Of a stretch of DNA of 64,000 nt, positions 20,396 to 33,733 are shown piece after piece. The DNA is from Strongylocentrotus purpuratus. Taxonomy: Eukaryota > Echinodermata > Echinoidea > Camarodonta > Strongylocentrotidae. The stretch spans positions 22,866,408 to 22,930,407 of the forward strand of contig NW_022145609.1 in assembly GCF_000002235.5 (NCBI RefSeq), read 5' to 3'. Within the stretch, counting starts at the first letter, position 1. Each line of letters starts with the position of its first letter. A program made the position numbers and the translations under genes. The notes below the pieces were generated by a model. The model had not been told where the DNA came from and ran no database searches. It saw nothing but the letters and a program-made list of their open reading frames with translations.

Positions 20396-22044
20396 CTCCT
20401 CACAGAAAAATATAAAATTTACAATGATCGATGGGAACTTCTGTGCTATTAGACAGTTCCCAGGTTTCATTTTGCAGACCAGCACCATTGCGATTTCTTC
20501 TAAGATTAGGTTTGCAGGGGGTCCCAGCATGCAATAAGTTCAGAATGTCTTACAATACAAAACAGTGGCAGGGAGGGAAGTGCATGCACTTTCACAAAAG
20601 TTTTCTTTACAATACCATCTGGACATTTATACACTTTCTACTTCCAAATTAAGTTTACTCCTGTGTTGTAATGTTGAATATCACAAAACCCAATTTGATG
20701 GTAAAACATTACCTACAGTATTGCAATGTTATCTGAAAAAGTTGTGGTTATCATTATCAATACTGGTTCTGTATGAGAACTTGATACCATTCAAATATTT
20801 CTTTTCAATTGATGCCAATCATGCCATTATGGTTAATTTGGGAGGATAACGACATATATTTATTACAAATTTCATTCCAACAGTTGTGAAGGACAAACAA
20901 ATAAATCACTAATTCTGTCCGACTTGTCCAAGTTACATACTGTACAACCAGCATTTTCTATGTACCACATGTACTTCAATTGCCTTATACATGTATCTTG
21001 ATCAAAACTATTGTGAAATTCAGTCTGTTAATTTGCAGCATTTGAAAATACAACATACAGTCTTAAATTAAATTCAATATTAACATGCTCTGTACTGGTA
21101 CTTGTCGTAGTTGTTCAATATTACAGATATCTCGAAATGTCATACCGGGTTATGAAAGCAATCACTCCCATGATTTCATGTTTAAAATAAAGAAAGAAAA
21201 AATTATCTTCAATACATACATGTGGGATGAATTCACTGCATGTATATTCATAGGGCACCATGTTTTAATGAACTTTGTCCGCTGAAACATATTTGATATA
21301 AAACACTGAAAACTGAAACAAGACTAGACTCACTGCACAATTACACAAACAATAAATGCACTATTTCATGCTTTTCTTTCTTTCTTTTTTCTTTTTGCTA
21401 CTTTTTCAACAGAATGAACTCAAATATTAAGCCATAAACATGAACTTTTTTTTGGCTTTATGCCATTGATTTTCTACATGTTCTGTGCCATGAAAATTAT
21501 TTTTGTCACCTGAAATTTGCAACTTCAAGGAGAAGGTGCACGTCATACTTCATAGACATTTGCTCCTCTATTCCAGATTTAGTCACGCGACGCAGAAAAC
21601 CGGACCCTTTTTCTAGTGACATAAAAGAAGACGTTTCACGTTACTGTAGCTTGAAACGCAGAGAATGAGTATCCACAGGACCTTTGTCTCATACATGTTG
21701 TGCGCAATTACACATACACATATATATATATATATATATGACGTTTTAAAAATAATATGCTGATTTCCTCTGTCACTCTGAACGAGCCATAACATCATCA
21801 CAGAAGTGCATGGACGGGTAAATTTATAAGATCTTTACAGGCAAACACATCATAGAATGCGTTTACAATAAATACCTATTCCATAAGCTGAACATGGAGT
21901 CGTATGGTCCCACATAGGTCCCAATCATGTTGGAAATGGGAGTAAAACAGTGCACTACACAAATGCCCCATGGGTGTGCCACGTTAACCCTGAGCATATT
22001 TCTTGGAAGCCAAAATGATGAGATAATAATTATAATAATAATTA

Positions 22045-22275
22045 TATTCTAGGTTTATATAGCGCTTAATACATCATTGGTGTCTCTACTTAAGTGCTTT
22101 TAAGATATATATTATCTCAGTCATCGGATTCAGGCATTCTAGCCAGGCGCCATTTATAAACAGACGCTCGTAATTCTGAGCTAAAAAACAATGACTTTTG
22201 CATCCTACCGGGTACATTTAACACCTGAGTGGAGAGTGGCAAAAAAAGGATTAATGTCATGCCAAAGGACGTTTA
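22045..22275 (+). repeat. dispersed repeat (TATATAGCGCTT ... GGTGGAGAGTGGC type)
   Basis: Starts near GGTTTATATAGCGCTTAAT and ends with CACCTGAGTGGAGAGTGGC and GGATTAATGTCATGCC. A partial relative is at 3300-3505. A TATATAGCGC fragment also occurs at about 54713. Confidence 0.6.
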
Positions 22276-22823
22276 ATTAATGTGATGAGAAACAACAAAT
22301 GAAAAGTTAGAAAACCATACCCACCAGTCCGAAAAATGGACAATTCTGTATCCAATAAATACAATCACAAGGATTTTGAGTGCTAGATATTTGCATAATA
22401 TGCTTCTTGGCACCTATAGATAAATGGCATCGGTGAAAGTAACATGCAAAGTCCTTCACAACAGTGTAATGTAAGCATTCTTACACCATGGCCACACACA
22501 AAGGTCTTACAAAATATTAATACTTTAAAAACCAGAAACTTTTGTAAATTTTCACGAAATGTCTAGATTGCTGGAAAGGTCATGCAAGCTGCAAGAAGAA
22601 TGACTAACAACACAATTCAGCAATTGACGCATGTTGCTTGTCCCGAATAACAATGCGCAAATGTTTCACGCCAATTCACGAGTGAACGATACCCGTGAAT
22701 TCACCTGGATAGCAAAAATCATTGGCATCATTCACTCGTGAACCGGCATGAAAATGAAAATGTTCCATGCCAAAAAAGTTTCTGGTTCGTTTCGCAATTA
22801 ACTGAGCTAGTTTTGCACGTATC

Positions 22824-25800
22824 TCAATGACACTCCATGTCTTGGACGTAATCGGGAATGCTGCTGTTGCTGTCCGTGTTGTTTGGCCCGGCAACGTACT
22901 CCCCGGCCTTCATCATGTGGTCTTTGGCGCCGTTCGATAACGACGTCGACTGTTCCTGCTGGATGTTGGGCGCCGTGGGGGCGATGTTCTCTGAGTCGAC
23001 GAGGGGTGGGTCGTCCCAGTCTATCGTGAAACGGGTCACGCGGGGCTTGGAGTGGAGAATGTTTCTCATGACCTGAAAATGAAGTGAAGTGAAGTGAGCA
23101 AAATTAATTGAATATTCTAGCACATTCTTTTACTCTGTGATGACTAAAATCACTAAATGCACTTTTTTTGCTAGATACAAAACGCTGGTCTAATCATCTG
23201 CCAATGCTTTATAGTCCTAATCAGTACGTGTAAATAATACTTTTCTGTTCACGGGACTTACTTTTGGATTTCGTGTTGTACAAGTGTTTTCTCAAAATGA
23301 TATTTAGAGCCTGTCTGCACAAGTTTGGCCAGGGGGATTAGACCTCCCTGCAAGGTAACTCACAGGAGGTTATCTCATCAAATCAACTCTCAATTAACAT
23401 AAGAAAAAGGGGGATCATGGGGGACCAACAGGCACCGATTAGGCATTGTTTGCTATATAAAGGGCGCAAGTAGCTATAACATAAGTAGTGCATTAGGGCT
23501 TTAACTATTTTGTTATGATTTTTTTACCAGAGCTCCTTTTTAACTTACCACAGCTAAATCACCCACCACTCCCGTATACTATTTACGCTTGTCCTAATAA
23601 TAAGACCTTTGTTTCGATCAACAAGTCACAACTTCACTTAGTGGTTCACATTTACTTTTTTGGTTAGATTGCGCTTTTTGGGGGGTCTGTACTGGTATGC
23701 ATGAGCCCTATGTCATTTATTTCTATATTTTTTTTATTGGGGGCTCTGGAATTTTATTTTGGGTGCCCATCATGTGTCTCGGGTACCTGTTAGTATCAAG
23801 CACTGTCCGTTTTCAATCTGGTCCTAAACTGATATCTCACCTTAAATTGATGAAAATAAGATGTAGAATATGTGTGTTGTTGTTGTGTTGTTGTCTTAGT
23901 CTTAAAGGCGTGTGTCGTTCATTTATGAATATTTATGCCAAATTCAAGTTGTTTTAAATGGAAGCAGAAAAGAGAAGGAAAAAAAAATTGATGCTGTTCA
24001 AAGATCTGTTGACCTTAGCCTCAATCAAGTGATTGACATTCATTGATTCTACAAAAAAAAGGAGAAGTAACTTTCTCTTTGTATTTTACACTGCCAGGGA
24101 GTTCCAGTTTGTATGCTCAATATAATTTATTTTATCAATTCTGTCAATAGCACATCAAGGCACTATAAAACTCTTTATAACAATATGTACATGTATCTTT
24201 GTTAAAAGCAATAATTTACTGCTGGAGAAATATCTGATTGATATACCAGTAGTTTTTTTTCAATTCAATTTTGCTTTACGGAACTTGATGGCATTTATCA
24301 TACATTAACATGCACCTATGGAAATGATCATACGGGCCTAAAGCTATTTTTCTGAAGGGGAGAGTAAAAAGCAATAAGTTACTGCTGGAGAGGAGACATA
24401 TCTGATTGATATAATTTTTGTTTATATTCAATTTTGCTTCATGGAACTTGTTGGCATCTATCACGTATCATCATGATGCATGTATGGAAATGATCAAACA
24501 CGCCTAAAGTTTTTTTTCTTTTCTAGAACAGTAAACACAAAAAACCTGAGCAAACTGAGGGACGGTAGGTTGCTTCTCCAAGTTATCGCACATTATCATG
24601 ATGCATGTATGTATGGAAATGATCATACAAGCCTAAAGCTGGTGTTTTTTCCTGGAAGAGTAAAATAACAAACCTTATCAAACTGAGGGACGGTAGTTTG
24701 CTTCTCCAAGTTACCTATTGCACATTATCATGATGCATGTATGTATGGAAATGATTATACAAGCCTAAAGTTTTTTTCTTTTCTGGAAGAGTAAAAACAA
24801 AAAACATTTAATATCAAACTGAGGGACGGTAGGTTGCTTCTCCAAGTTACCTATCGCACTTTATCATGATGCATGTATGTATGTATGGAGATGATCATAC
24901 AAGCCTAAAGCTGTTTTTTTTCCTGGCAGAGTAAAATAACAAACCTTATCAAACTGAGGGACGGTAGGTTGCTTCTCCGATTCGTTGCATTCAATGAGCT
25001 CCGGGTCGGAGTACTCGTTGTTGACGTAGTAACCCACTCGGATGAACTCCTGACTTCTGTAGGAACATGTGATGAGGACGACTGTCACCCCCAAGATGTC
25101 CCCCTGGGGAATCAGGGCGGGTTTGGGTGGCTCAGCCTGCAAGAAAAAATGAGGGAGCAGTGGAATAGACCGGTTTACTAACATATTCAAATTTTACGCA
25201 TACTTAAAAAAGAAAATTCTGCTCGACTATGTACATGTACAGCATTTCCCTGGCCAGACACCATCTTCCCCCGAAAAGCAGGTTTCATTAATCATTTTGT
25301 ACAAAACATTACAGAACAAAAATCACTTTATTCACATACTATTTGTTATTGAAAATTTACGTTAAAGCACAAATTCCTTTCAATTAGATCTTTAAAAAAT
25401 TTAAAAATATATTGCCAGAGCTCTTCTTTATTTCCTCAATGTAGAGCTTTTTGTTTTCCATAATGAATTTACACATCAGTCCGCAGTATTATTTTATTCT
25501 TATTATCATGAGTTATAATAGATTATATACCTCACTCATGAAATCCAGCCATCTGATTGGACGAAATTGCAGTCATGGTTTTTCGCCATTCCCGTAAATA
25601 AACGTAAAATGCCACGCCCATGTAATAGTTTGAGGGTAAAATTCAAGTTACCGGGAATAGTTCAGCCTTGCGTAAAAAACTGGTTTGAGCGATCGCGGTT
25701 ACCATACATTGTGCGTGTGCAAAGAATTGGTCGCTAGACAGAAAGAACACCAACAGGGTAGGCCCTACGTTTATTATTAGACATAGATCTAGGTCTAGAT

Positions 25801-28167
25801 ATAGATTGTGATTTGTATTGCTTGCGATAACGGTGATACAGGTATTGAAGATTGTATAATGCAAGTGTTTGAATTCATTTGGTGGATGAAAAGTTGAATT
25901 CTACGCCATTTTGTGCGTCATTGCAGCGCTGAATTTGGTGCGTTTGCTTTGTCGCTAATTTCTGACAAATTTAGATAGCTTTCCTGATGGTATTTCATGC
26001 AAAATTTCTGATAAGCACTGATTCTTGTCCTTACCTTTGACTTGTTTCTTGTCTGTTATACATGTACCGGTAGTCATTTAATAGATGTATTACATGAATT
26101 CTGAGCACATTTCAGCCCGTTCATAGTTCCACACACGTATTTGTATATACCTTGTGCCCTTTGTTTCTCAAAGCAGTCATTAATACTATACTAGTTATTA
26201 AGCAGCTGCCTTACATTATCCACCAATTCAAATCTGATTTATAAAAAAGTAAAGGGCACTCCTAAGCTTCAAACAACAACTATCCAACCTGGGTTTTTAA
26301 ATGGGTCCCATGGGACCCCCTTAACCCTGCCACACCACACTATCTACGGGATCTTTATCACCACGATGGCGAGGTGTGGACTTCAAGGTATATTCAAGGT
26401 ATATTCTGGTATAGATTTGTGTGTGCAGACTGTATTTGCAGGACTAACTTGGCCAAATCTGAGAGCATGACTTCAAAAACACCTGGCTTAAAAGATTAAA
26501 ACTAAAAGAACCAACCTGAAAGACGAACATGTGTCTGCCCTGTGAGACTGGGCCTACCAGAACAGAGTCCAGCGTCTGGTCATAATCCTCTGTTTCTGCA
26601 GAGCCTACATAGATGATCTTCCATTCAAGATCTATGATTTGAAAAATAAGAAAGAGCGAGAGAGATGGAGAAAGAAGGGAGAAAGAAGGAAGAGAGAGAG
26701 GTAGAAACATTTTAAGATAAAAATATCAAAACTAGTCTAGACCTAAACTAAGCGTCAGTCTCTGATAATATATGGACGGTTGTTTCACTGAGAATACATC
26801 TGGCTCCACTGACCGCCTCTAGTATACAAATTACAGAGACTCTGATTGGTTTGATAAGGAATGGATATTTCAGTATCAAAAACATTTCCTTTAAGTCTAG
26901 TTTCATTGCGGGCAACATGATCTAGACTACATCATTGTTTTCTAGATCTAGGCCAAACTTCATCCAAAATCTCAACAAGACTCACACCATTTAATTAAAT
27001 GGGCAGATTTTAAAGCTTTTCCTGTAGTTTTTTTAAACAAAACTTCATTTCAAAACTCTCCAAATCCAATCATTATGTCAAGTTCAAGGAATGAAATCTA
27101 GTGGTGTTTTGATGAGCTATGGCCGGGCCTAATTTCTTCAAGTAAAGTAGATCTATCAGCTATCTATCAGTAGGGGCGCTGGTCCGAGAATAAGGATCGT
27201 CTTCATAAACGAGGATCGTCTTCTTTAACACTGACCGATGCGTCCTCAAAAATAAGGACCGTCTGCATTTTTGCAGACGTTTCATATTTTTGATCGGCGC
27301 ATTGGCGATGCAAAAAACGGATTCTGCAATGATTTTCTTGATGCAATTTACATTGACTTTGTACAGAGACCTTCACATTATGAGCAATAAATCCTTGGGA
27401 AGACAGACAACCCATAAAAGTAGACGGACAACTAGGGTTATTTTCCCCCGGGGAATCCATTTTTGGCATCGCCAGCGGGGCGTTCTGTAACATGAAACCC
27501 CCAGAGCGCTGATGAAAAAAAACGTCCTCGAAAATGCAGACGACCCTTATTTTTGAGGACACATTTTGTCTTCGTTTATGAGGATATCCTTGTTTATGAG
27601 GACGATCCTCATTCTCGGACCAGCGCCCCTACTGTCTATGCGTGGGTAATGCAAGACATCAATTTTCTAAGGAGCCCGAGAAGACAGTTGTTTAATAAAC
27701 AACAAATGACAAACCAAATGGAAATTTATAATCTAGACAAGTCTAGGCCTAGACTCTAGAGACTTTTTAATTTTAGAGTCTCACTCTATCACTTCTCAGC
27801 CAGCTCAGTTCATTCATGCATCATTGAGTTGACATTGATTGAATCACTGAGCTGAGCTGAGCTCGGCTCAAGTCGGTGATTCAATCAAACTCAATGATGC
27901 ATGAATTTTTAGTCCTGAATATTTCTTAAAAACATGAGTAAATATTTAGCTGCAGACCTGCATGCAGTTGCAAGTTGATAGGACTTATGTCATGATGTGC
28001 ATGATGTATGTAGACTAGGTCGTTAGGAGTAAAGATTGATTAGACCGACTAGACTCACCTTCCGTCAAATTTTCTGCACATTCAAATGTGATCTCAAATT
28101 GAAAAGGGTTCAGAAAGTTCGCAGGATTGTCCAAAACTGTGACATTTGTAACTTGGACTTTCGCCAT
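22824..28167 (-). CDS. ASF1: histone H3-H4 chaperone ASF1, complete
   Basis: ASF1 binds the H3-H4 dimer and hands histones to CAF-1 and HIRA during chromatin assembly in the nucleus. Four minus-strand coding exons: 28167-28059 (109 nt), 26631-26516 (116 nt), 25136-24945 (192 nt) and 23072-22824 (249 nt with TGA). All have GT/AG borders and join in frame to 221 residues. The start MAKVQV is the family start. The conserved core covers about residues 1-156: LDNP, NPFQFEITFEC, DLEWKIIYVGSAE, LDSVLVGPV, GRHMFVFQ, GVTVVLITCSYR, EFIRVGYYVNNEY, RNIL and PRVTRFTIDWDD. Family residues known to contact H3, such as the valine of VVLITC and the arginine of RVGYYVN, are visible. The acidic/serine-rich tail (about 65 residues) is diverged, as is usual in ASF1. 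Vertebrate ASF1A/B are slightly shorter (just over 200 residues). One gene; the A/B split is vertebrate-specific. Confidence 0.97.
23330..23512 (-). repeat. dispersed repeat, inverted relative of 4745-4940
   Basis: Reverse-complement similarity to the repeat in the PKA intron, including GGTTATCTCATCA, AACATAAGAAAAAGGGGGAT and GGGCGCAAGTAGCTA. Lies in the third ASF1 intron. Confidence 0.7.
24275..24977 (-). repeat. ~130-bp tandem repeats containing the ASF1 exon 3 tail and splice donor
   Basis: Five copies of a unit with CATGATGCATGTATG, GGAAATGATCATACAAGCC and TAAAG. The last three intervals also include AAACTGAGGGACGGTAGGTT and GCTTCTCC, which in the genuine exon (24945-24977) encode the last ~11 residues of exon 3. 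Copies of that exon tail lie at about 24543-24580, 24671-24707 and 24812-24843. The first two keep a GT at the donor position on the minus strand; the third has lost it. Confidence 0.85.
25523..26195. mobile_element. non-autonomous element in ASF1 intron 2
   Basis: Begins TTATATACCTCACTCATG with AAATCCAGCCATCTGATTGG and ends CTCAAAGCAGTCATTAATAC. The same two ends delimit 40434-41243 downstream of FEM1-like copy A, and both share GGTTTGAGCGAT and AGGATTGGTCG-like internal segments. No coding frame. Confidence 0.65.
26640..26703. repeat. GA-rich simple repeat
   Basis: AGAGAGAT/GAAAGAAGG purine-rich tract immediately upstream (minus strand) of the ASF1 exon 2 acceptor. It supplies the polypyrimidine tract on the transcribed strand. 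Confidence 0.8.
27168..27634. mobile_element. MITE with ~34-bp inverted ends in ASF1 intron 1
   Basis: Left end CAGTAGGGGCGCTGGTCCGA with AATAAGGATCGTC, mirrored at the right end finishing CGGACCAGCGCCCCTACTG. Inner inverted segments (GCAGACG/CGTCTGC and others) continue inward. TCTAT abuts both ends, so a 5-bp target duplication is possible. Confidence 0.8.
27812..27906. repeat. inverted repeat, ~35-bp arms
   Basis: ATTCATGCATCATTGAGTT at the left and CTCAATGATGCATGAAT at the right, with GATTGAATCAC/GTGATTCAATC inside and a GAGCTGAGCT-rich loop. Confidence 0.85.
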
Positions 28168-28420
28168 ATCAATCTATAAACAACCCCCCTCTGTCTTAAA
28201 TGTCGTCCAAACAAGAATCATTCGCAGAAATATGGAGGAAACAATTGTCAAAGTCAAAGTATTTGTCTATCTTAAGATCTTTCCATCAGCGCTTCACGTC
28301 ACTTCAGCGGGCGTTCAGTGTGAAAGCCGGCAGAACGTCAGGCGTAGCACTGAATTAATATCCGGCCTCCTCGAAAATATACGATAAATTATATCTGAAG
28401 GATATAGAGTCTTTAGGGAT
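28168..28420 (-). promoter_or_regulatory. probable ASF1 5' UTR/promoter region
   Basis: Lies directly upstream of the ASF1 start codon on the minus strand. Locally CpG-richer than its surroundings (28285-28345), with a GTGACGTG ATF/CRE-like site at about 28295-28302. No TATA box is obvious. Assignment rests on position. Confidence 0.4.
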
Positions 28421-28798
28421 TAGCTCACAAAGTTTGTAACGAAAAGTTCTTCACATGTCCACTGGCAATGTATGATCACATACAAGTTAGTAAGATTTCT
28501 CTTTCTGGTTCGGAAGATATTATTTTACCGAGAATTTCGCTTCGGGTGGTGAGTCTCTTGAATTTTTACTAAATGGCGCAAAATAATGACTGCCGTTTTG
28601 ATACACGAAAGAGAAAATCAAATTAGATTTTGCTTTCAAATTGTTAAATAATTTCTTATTAAATTTTATCTTTCAAAATAAAATAAAATATTTAATTTTA
28701 TATATTTTAACAAAATAGAATAACTAAATGATTCACATTTATTGGTATTATATCCCTAAAAAAGCTAACCTGGTACAAACAATGCACAGCTGGAAGGT

Positions 28799-28811
28799 CG
28801 CGCGCGCGCGC
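28799..28811. repeat. alternating CG tract
   Basis: Run of CG dinucleotides capable of Z-DNA formation, about 630 bp upstream of the ASF1 start. Confidence 0.9.
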
Positions 28812-29087
28812 CCATGACATGACCAGGCTATACGGAATCATGGTCGATGGCATGGCCTGGATGAAATTATGCAGGAGATTGCGAAATACAAGTTAATCGA
28901 GACGTCTGCTTGCGCCGAATCACATCCAAGCGATTTAAGCAATAAGAGCAACTGTTTCTTTTATTCTTCCAACTATAAGCTCGTTCGCGTTAAGCTTCAA
29001 TATTTATATTTTGAATTATTAAAGGTCTTTCCAGTATTTCATGAACAAGATTGAGCATAAAACCCCACCAGGTTTTTTTTTTCCGCT

Positions 29088-29148
29088 CGTTATAATTATG
29101 TAATTTTTGCACCGTCACTCACGGTGCAAAAATTACATGATTATAACG
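29088..29148. repeat. inverted repeat, ~28-bp arms
   Basis: CGTTATAATTATGTAATTTT and TGCACCGT on the left are mirrored by ACGGTGCAAAAATTACATG and ATTATAACG on the right, with a 5-bp loop and one or two mismatches. Confidence 0.9.
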
Positions 29149-30400
29149 GCATGCAACCTCACAAGTGTTCAATCTTAAATGATTATTATTTATTTCAGAC
29201 CATCACAGTGACCTAACCCTACTGTAATTAAAGTATGATCCAGTGTATTGGACCATGCATATCAAGAGAGAAACAAATATTGAAACCATCCCTGCACACT
29301 TTCATGAAAATGTATACGTAGGGGTATTTACCAAAATAATGTCTAAACAATAATGTATACTTTCGCTTTGAGGTTTTATCTCAGTTGTAGGTGCATGCCC
29401 CTGCTGTATGTCCACAAAGTGCCCCTTTTTGTTGTTGCACCCGCTCCCACTTTCAAGATCCTCCGTGCCTCTGGTTAACACCAGAATGGTATCGAATTCC
29501 CATGATGAGAACATTATTACCACTAATCTATGCGTCGTTAATTAGTATAGTCAATTTTACTCATATAGGCCTACGTACTCGATTGGCCGTTTTGTTTTTT
29601 CAACTTTGAAAAAGTAGGCCTATACTTATTTAATGGAAATCAGCAAATAGGAAGGCATAATAATTTTGTGGTCACCCGCAAGGTCAGATCCAAGGCAATG
29701 GGCGGTTTAATAATTCATTCATTTATTCATTTATTTACCTATCAACCTATAACTATTATGTTCATGTATAGTTTATTAATTCATCTAATTTAAAGATATT
29801 TCTTAATTATGTATCCCCCATACTTCTGATGAAAAGGTGACATAACTTTTATTGCTGAGTACGTGTGTGTATTTATTTTTGCCGTTTTTTTTTTCACTTG
29901 CTTCTCCGTCATTGGAGGCGCGATAGTTCAGTGGTATATAGCTAGGGGCGGAACCATGCAGCCGGCGGCGAAGGAGGCCGGCCAAACTCGTGAGAAGAAT
30001 TTAGCGGCGACTTGATGAGGCCGCCATCCTATAGTCAAGCTTCGCTCATGATTGCGGTCTCCTGCACTTTTTCTAACTGATAGTTTGGATAATACTTTAC
30101 ATTTATAATAGTCTGTTATAAAAATATTAAGTTTCGTTATTATTCATCTATGTAGACCTATGTAAAAAAAAAAAAAAAAAAAGTTATCATTATTTGTATA
30201 TTTTGTATTATACCTTACGTTTATATGTTCTTTGTTATTCTGTTCTTATATTTGGAAAAATGCAGAAATAAAATAAATAAAATCAATGAGCGGGGGGAGG
30301 GGGGGGGGGGGTAGTGAGCATGCACTATTTATGTTTTTATTTTTTATTTTTTGCTCAACGGGGGGGGGGGGGTATTTTTTTTTTTTTTTTTTACTCAACA

Positions 30401-30465
30401 CCGTTTTGTTGACGATCAGCCATAGACGAAAGACTTCATTCAATGGCTGATTGTCAACGAAACGG
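30401..30465. repeat. inverted repeat, 23-bp arms
   Basis: CCGTTTTGTTGACGATCAGC (then CAT) pairs with ATGGCTGATTGTCAACGAAA (then CGG), with two mismatches and a 19-bp loop. Confidence 0.85.
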
Positions 30466-31616
30466 AGTTCGTGTCAATTCTGCTTGTTGCTACGGCAGGC
30501 AGCCAGTGAAAACGAATTCGTTTAATGAAGATATGGCCTGAATGCAAGCATTACTTTAAACAAACAGACTTTTGTTATTCCTAGCTCATTTTTCCTGATT
30601 GAGGTTGAAAGGGCAGAAAATGAACTTTCTAGAAATGTGATTTTCTCTTTGAAATTCAAATACCGTCCGCTCCCACTCTTTAACTTGATTTTAATCGCTC
30701 GTGCGTGAAATATGCATCATATGAGTTGCATCAAATAAAAGGGGAGGATATATATTAAGCTTTACAAATATTTGTCATTTATTAATTATAATTGTGATTG
30801 AGTTATGATAAAACATCGATAATTCTCGGTCTCGTTTTTCTCGGATGCACATGTAGACCTATAATTATATTCGTAAATCAGCGTACCACTGATATAGACT
30901 ATATACGATAAAGATTTTTTCCATACAGATAAGAAGAGAGACCACGCCCTAATTCTCGCTATGTATACGGGGTCTATACGTACGTGTACGTGTGTACAGT
31001 AGCTCAGCCTTATTTTAACCTATAGACCTCGATAGACCTCTAGTGCTCTACTCTTCATTGCACTGTTTTGTCTGCACATTTGCACTTTCTACTACTAGCT
31101 CAAAATCACTCACATGACTAACATTGATCTTATTGTTATCTTAGTCTAACTAAGATTAGAAATCAGCAATAATTGATTAATCTATGTTTAACTGTAATTT
31201 CTCCGCACATCCTGGATGATACATCGACTCGACCGAGTCCGAGGTGAGAATATTCTTTTTCTGACTTGTCGAATGCCAGTTTGAGTTATCACTTTTGATT
31301 ATGTACGGATATACGCCCAGCTGTGAAATAAATTAACGTGATGCCGACACTGAGTTGTGTCGCGTTTTCAGTGTGACATGTTCATATGTGGCATGGCCAT
31401 GGAGGCATGCATGTACTTGGTAATTTACGAAATAGATCTAGGCCTATGAAGAATATCACAAGCCTTACTTGACATGTACTCGCCATGTGTGAAGAGCCAT
31501 GTAAACAAAAACAAAGCACAAAAGTCACAAATGTGAATGTACAAAACTGCAACTATAAGTCCCGGCCCCTCCACTCCGAGAACAGACGGACCCCATGCGT
31601 ATGTGTTACCAAAATG

Positions 31617-31770
31617 TCCTTTTCGTAACAAAAGAAAAAGGTCTTTACACACCGGACTTTTGCTGAAAAGGGGGGGGGGGGGCGCTGAAAAAGGCTTGTA
31701 AAGTTGTATAACAAAAGAAAAAGGTCGACCCGTATTGACTTTACACACCGGACTTGCTGAAAAGGGGGGG
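31617..31770. repeat. two-copy imperfect tandem duplication
   Basis: Both copies contain AACAAAAGAAAAAGGTC and TTTACACACCGGACTT, followed by GCTGAAAAGGGGGGG. The second has an internal ~15-bp insertion. Confidence 0.75.
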
Positions 31771-33692
31771 TCGCTTAACACGCATATGCGTACCCTAAAT
31801 AACACTGAGTGGGGAGGGGGTTGGGAACTAAGCTTCCTTGGCTTTGCATGGTCTGGGGGCTTTGCTGGAGGAGTCTTCTTTCATTTGTTCGTGCAACACA
31901 ATTTGATGGGTTAATATTTAAACCCATAATGAGATTAACTGATCATTCATTACAACTTGCAGGAGTGACATTTTACATATTGTGACGTGAGACCCTCCTC
32001 ACCAAACTGGTAAATGCTGCCACCACATACTTTTATAGGGGTATGAACCCTCACAGACGATCTGATAATCAAACCGACTGTACGGGAATACAAAGTGACG
32101 TAAGACAACACATGAGCTCTGCGATTACAGAAAAAGGGGGGGGGGGGGGTAATTCACTAGGGGCGAGGGTAAACTGAACACTGCACTGCGCATGACACAC
32201 AATCAATCATACACACATCTGACTGCTCAACTGCTCTCTACCGGACTGACCACCTAATCCGACCACGATACATCATCTCTTTCCCACTTGACCAGCACAT
32301 CAAACATCCAGGACATGACTGGTAAGTTAACTATTAAGTCCATCTAATATCTCAGTTACTAAGCCTAATTGAATACTAACTGGCCACATCAACATTCAAT
32401 CAAGTATACATCTCAACTCTCATCCAAGACAACGTACAGTGTACTCTGGCCTGCACACATACAACTTGCATAGGTACAGCGTACATGGGCGCGCACGTGT
32501 ACAGTGAACACCTGGCCTAACAACGGCAGTTGTTCAGTGCACTCGCACATGAACAGTGAACATCATCAATCAGGCAGTGGTTCAGTGAACCTCAATCATT
32601 CAACATAAACACAGACGCTCAGCTCATCTCACATACTTCCGATTCCCACTCATCCTCGCCTCCTGTCTCACGAGTAGCATGGTAAGAATATTCTATTGTT
32701 GAGCGTCGATGACGGGAACGTTTGTTCGAAATATACGAACTCTCTTATTAAGTTACTTAAGTTACTCAATCACATCAACAGTCATATTCAGTTCATTCAG
32801 GCATCTGTGCAACTAAACCAGGCCTAAGTAATTTCTCGTTTTGGAAACCATAAATTCGGGTTGTACCCAATTCAAAACATTTATTAATGTAAACAATCTT
32901 TAACAATGTAAAACTCAGTAATTCAAAACGCGTGAAGAGTAAAAGTGACCTGTTCGATCATAACTATTTATAACTTAGTATTTACATGTACATGTTTAAA
33001 CTACGATCCTAGGTTACATGGATGTCCTTTAGAAATAAGTACAGTGTATAGCAACAATTTAATCGTCACTAAACCTACTATGCGTACAGTGTACACTTAT
33101 TAGTTTTACATTAACTAACTTTACGGTTTACCACTACTTGTCTAGAAATGACTGGGATAAGAGCAAGTGTCTCAAATGTATGAATATTAATCTTCCAATA
33201 CCAGTATCACTAACAGATCCAAGCAATATATAAGTGTAGACCTTTGTTCTATTCTATTCTTCTCACCCTAATATCCTATGCCAGCATAGCGGTACATTCC
33301 ATTCCTTATAAAACTTCTCAATCCGGCTAAGCATCCCGCCAACTCCGCCATTACTATGTTCCTGGCTCTCTACCACCCCGGCCTCTTTCTTGCCCCGAAC
33401 TACATTGTAATGAAATAGCCTCGAGATTTTATCTCCTATAACATTAGACTAACAAAGTCTTAATATAAGCTTGTTCAACTGTTAACAACATTTTACGGTA
33501 GAAGTACATGTATGTGGTCAATAAATGAGTTACAGAAATAGGAAATCTAAAGGGGTCATTAAAAGGTAGGCTGGATACTTGTTGTCGTAACTCGTAAGGT
33601 ACATGTAGGCTCACGGTCTCGATCATAACATTCGTTCCTTATTCAGGATTGAACTGTTAAGGGTAGGATAAACATCTCGAGCAAGCTTCCAT

Positions 33693-33733
33693 ATCCACCG
33701 TAACGTTCCCTATTCGAGATTGTTACGGTGGAT
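33693..33733. repeat. perfect 12-bp hairpin
   Basis: ATCCACCGTAAC at 33693-33704 pairs with GTTACGGTGGAT at 33722-33733. Confidence 0.85.

Larger units (their letters stand above)
19539..22823 (-). other. probable 3' UTR of ASF1
   Basis: Lies between the ASF1 stop codon and the paired AATAAA signals, with no gene seen on either strand. It contains a CCAGAAGGGC hairpin (20358-20395), a TA microsatellite (about 21718-21739) and a dispersed repeat (22045-22275). Confidence 0.45.

Noticed and set aside
31425..31805. Minus-strand 126-codon frame
   Set aside because: Built on the internal tandem duplication and G/C runs; no recognisable motif.
32300..32690. Possible small 5' exons with ATG followed by GTAAG donors
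   Set aside because: Donor-like words occur by chance at this density; no matching acceptor or coding continuation could be tied to them.
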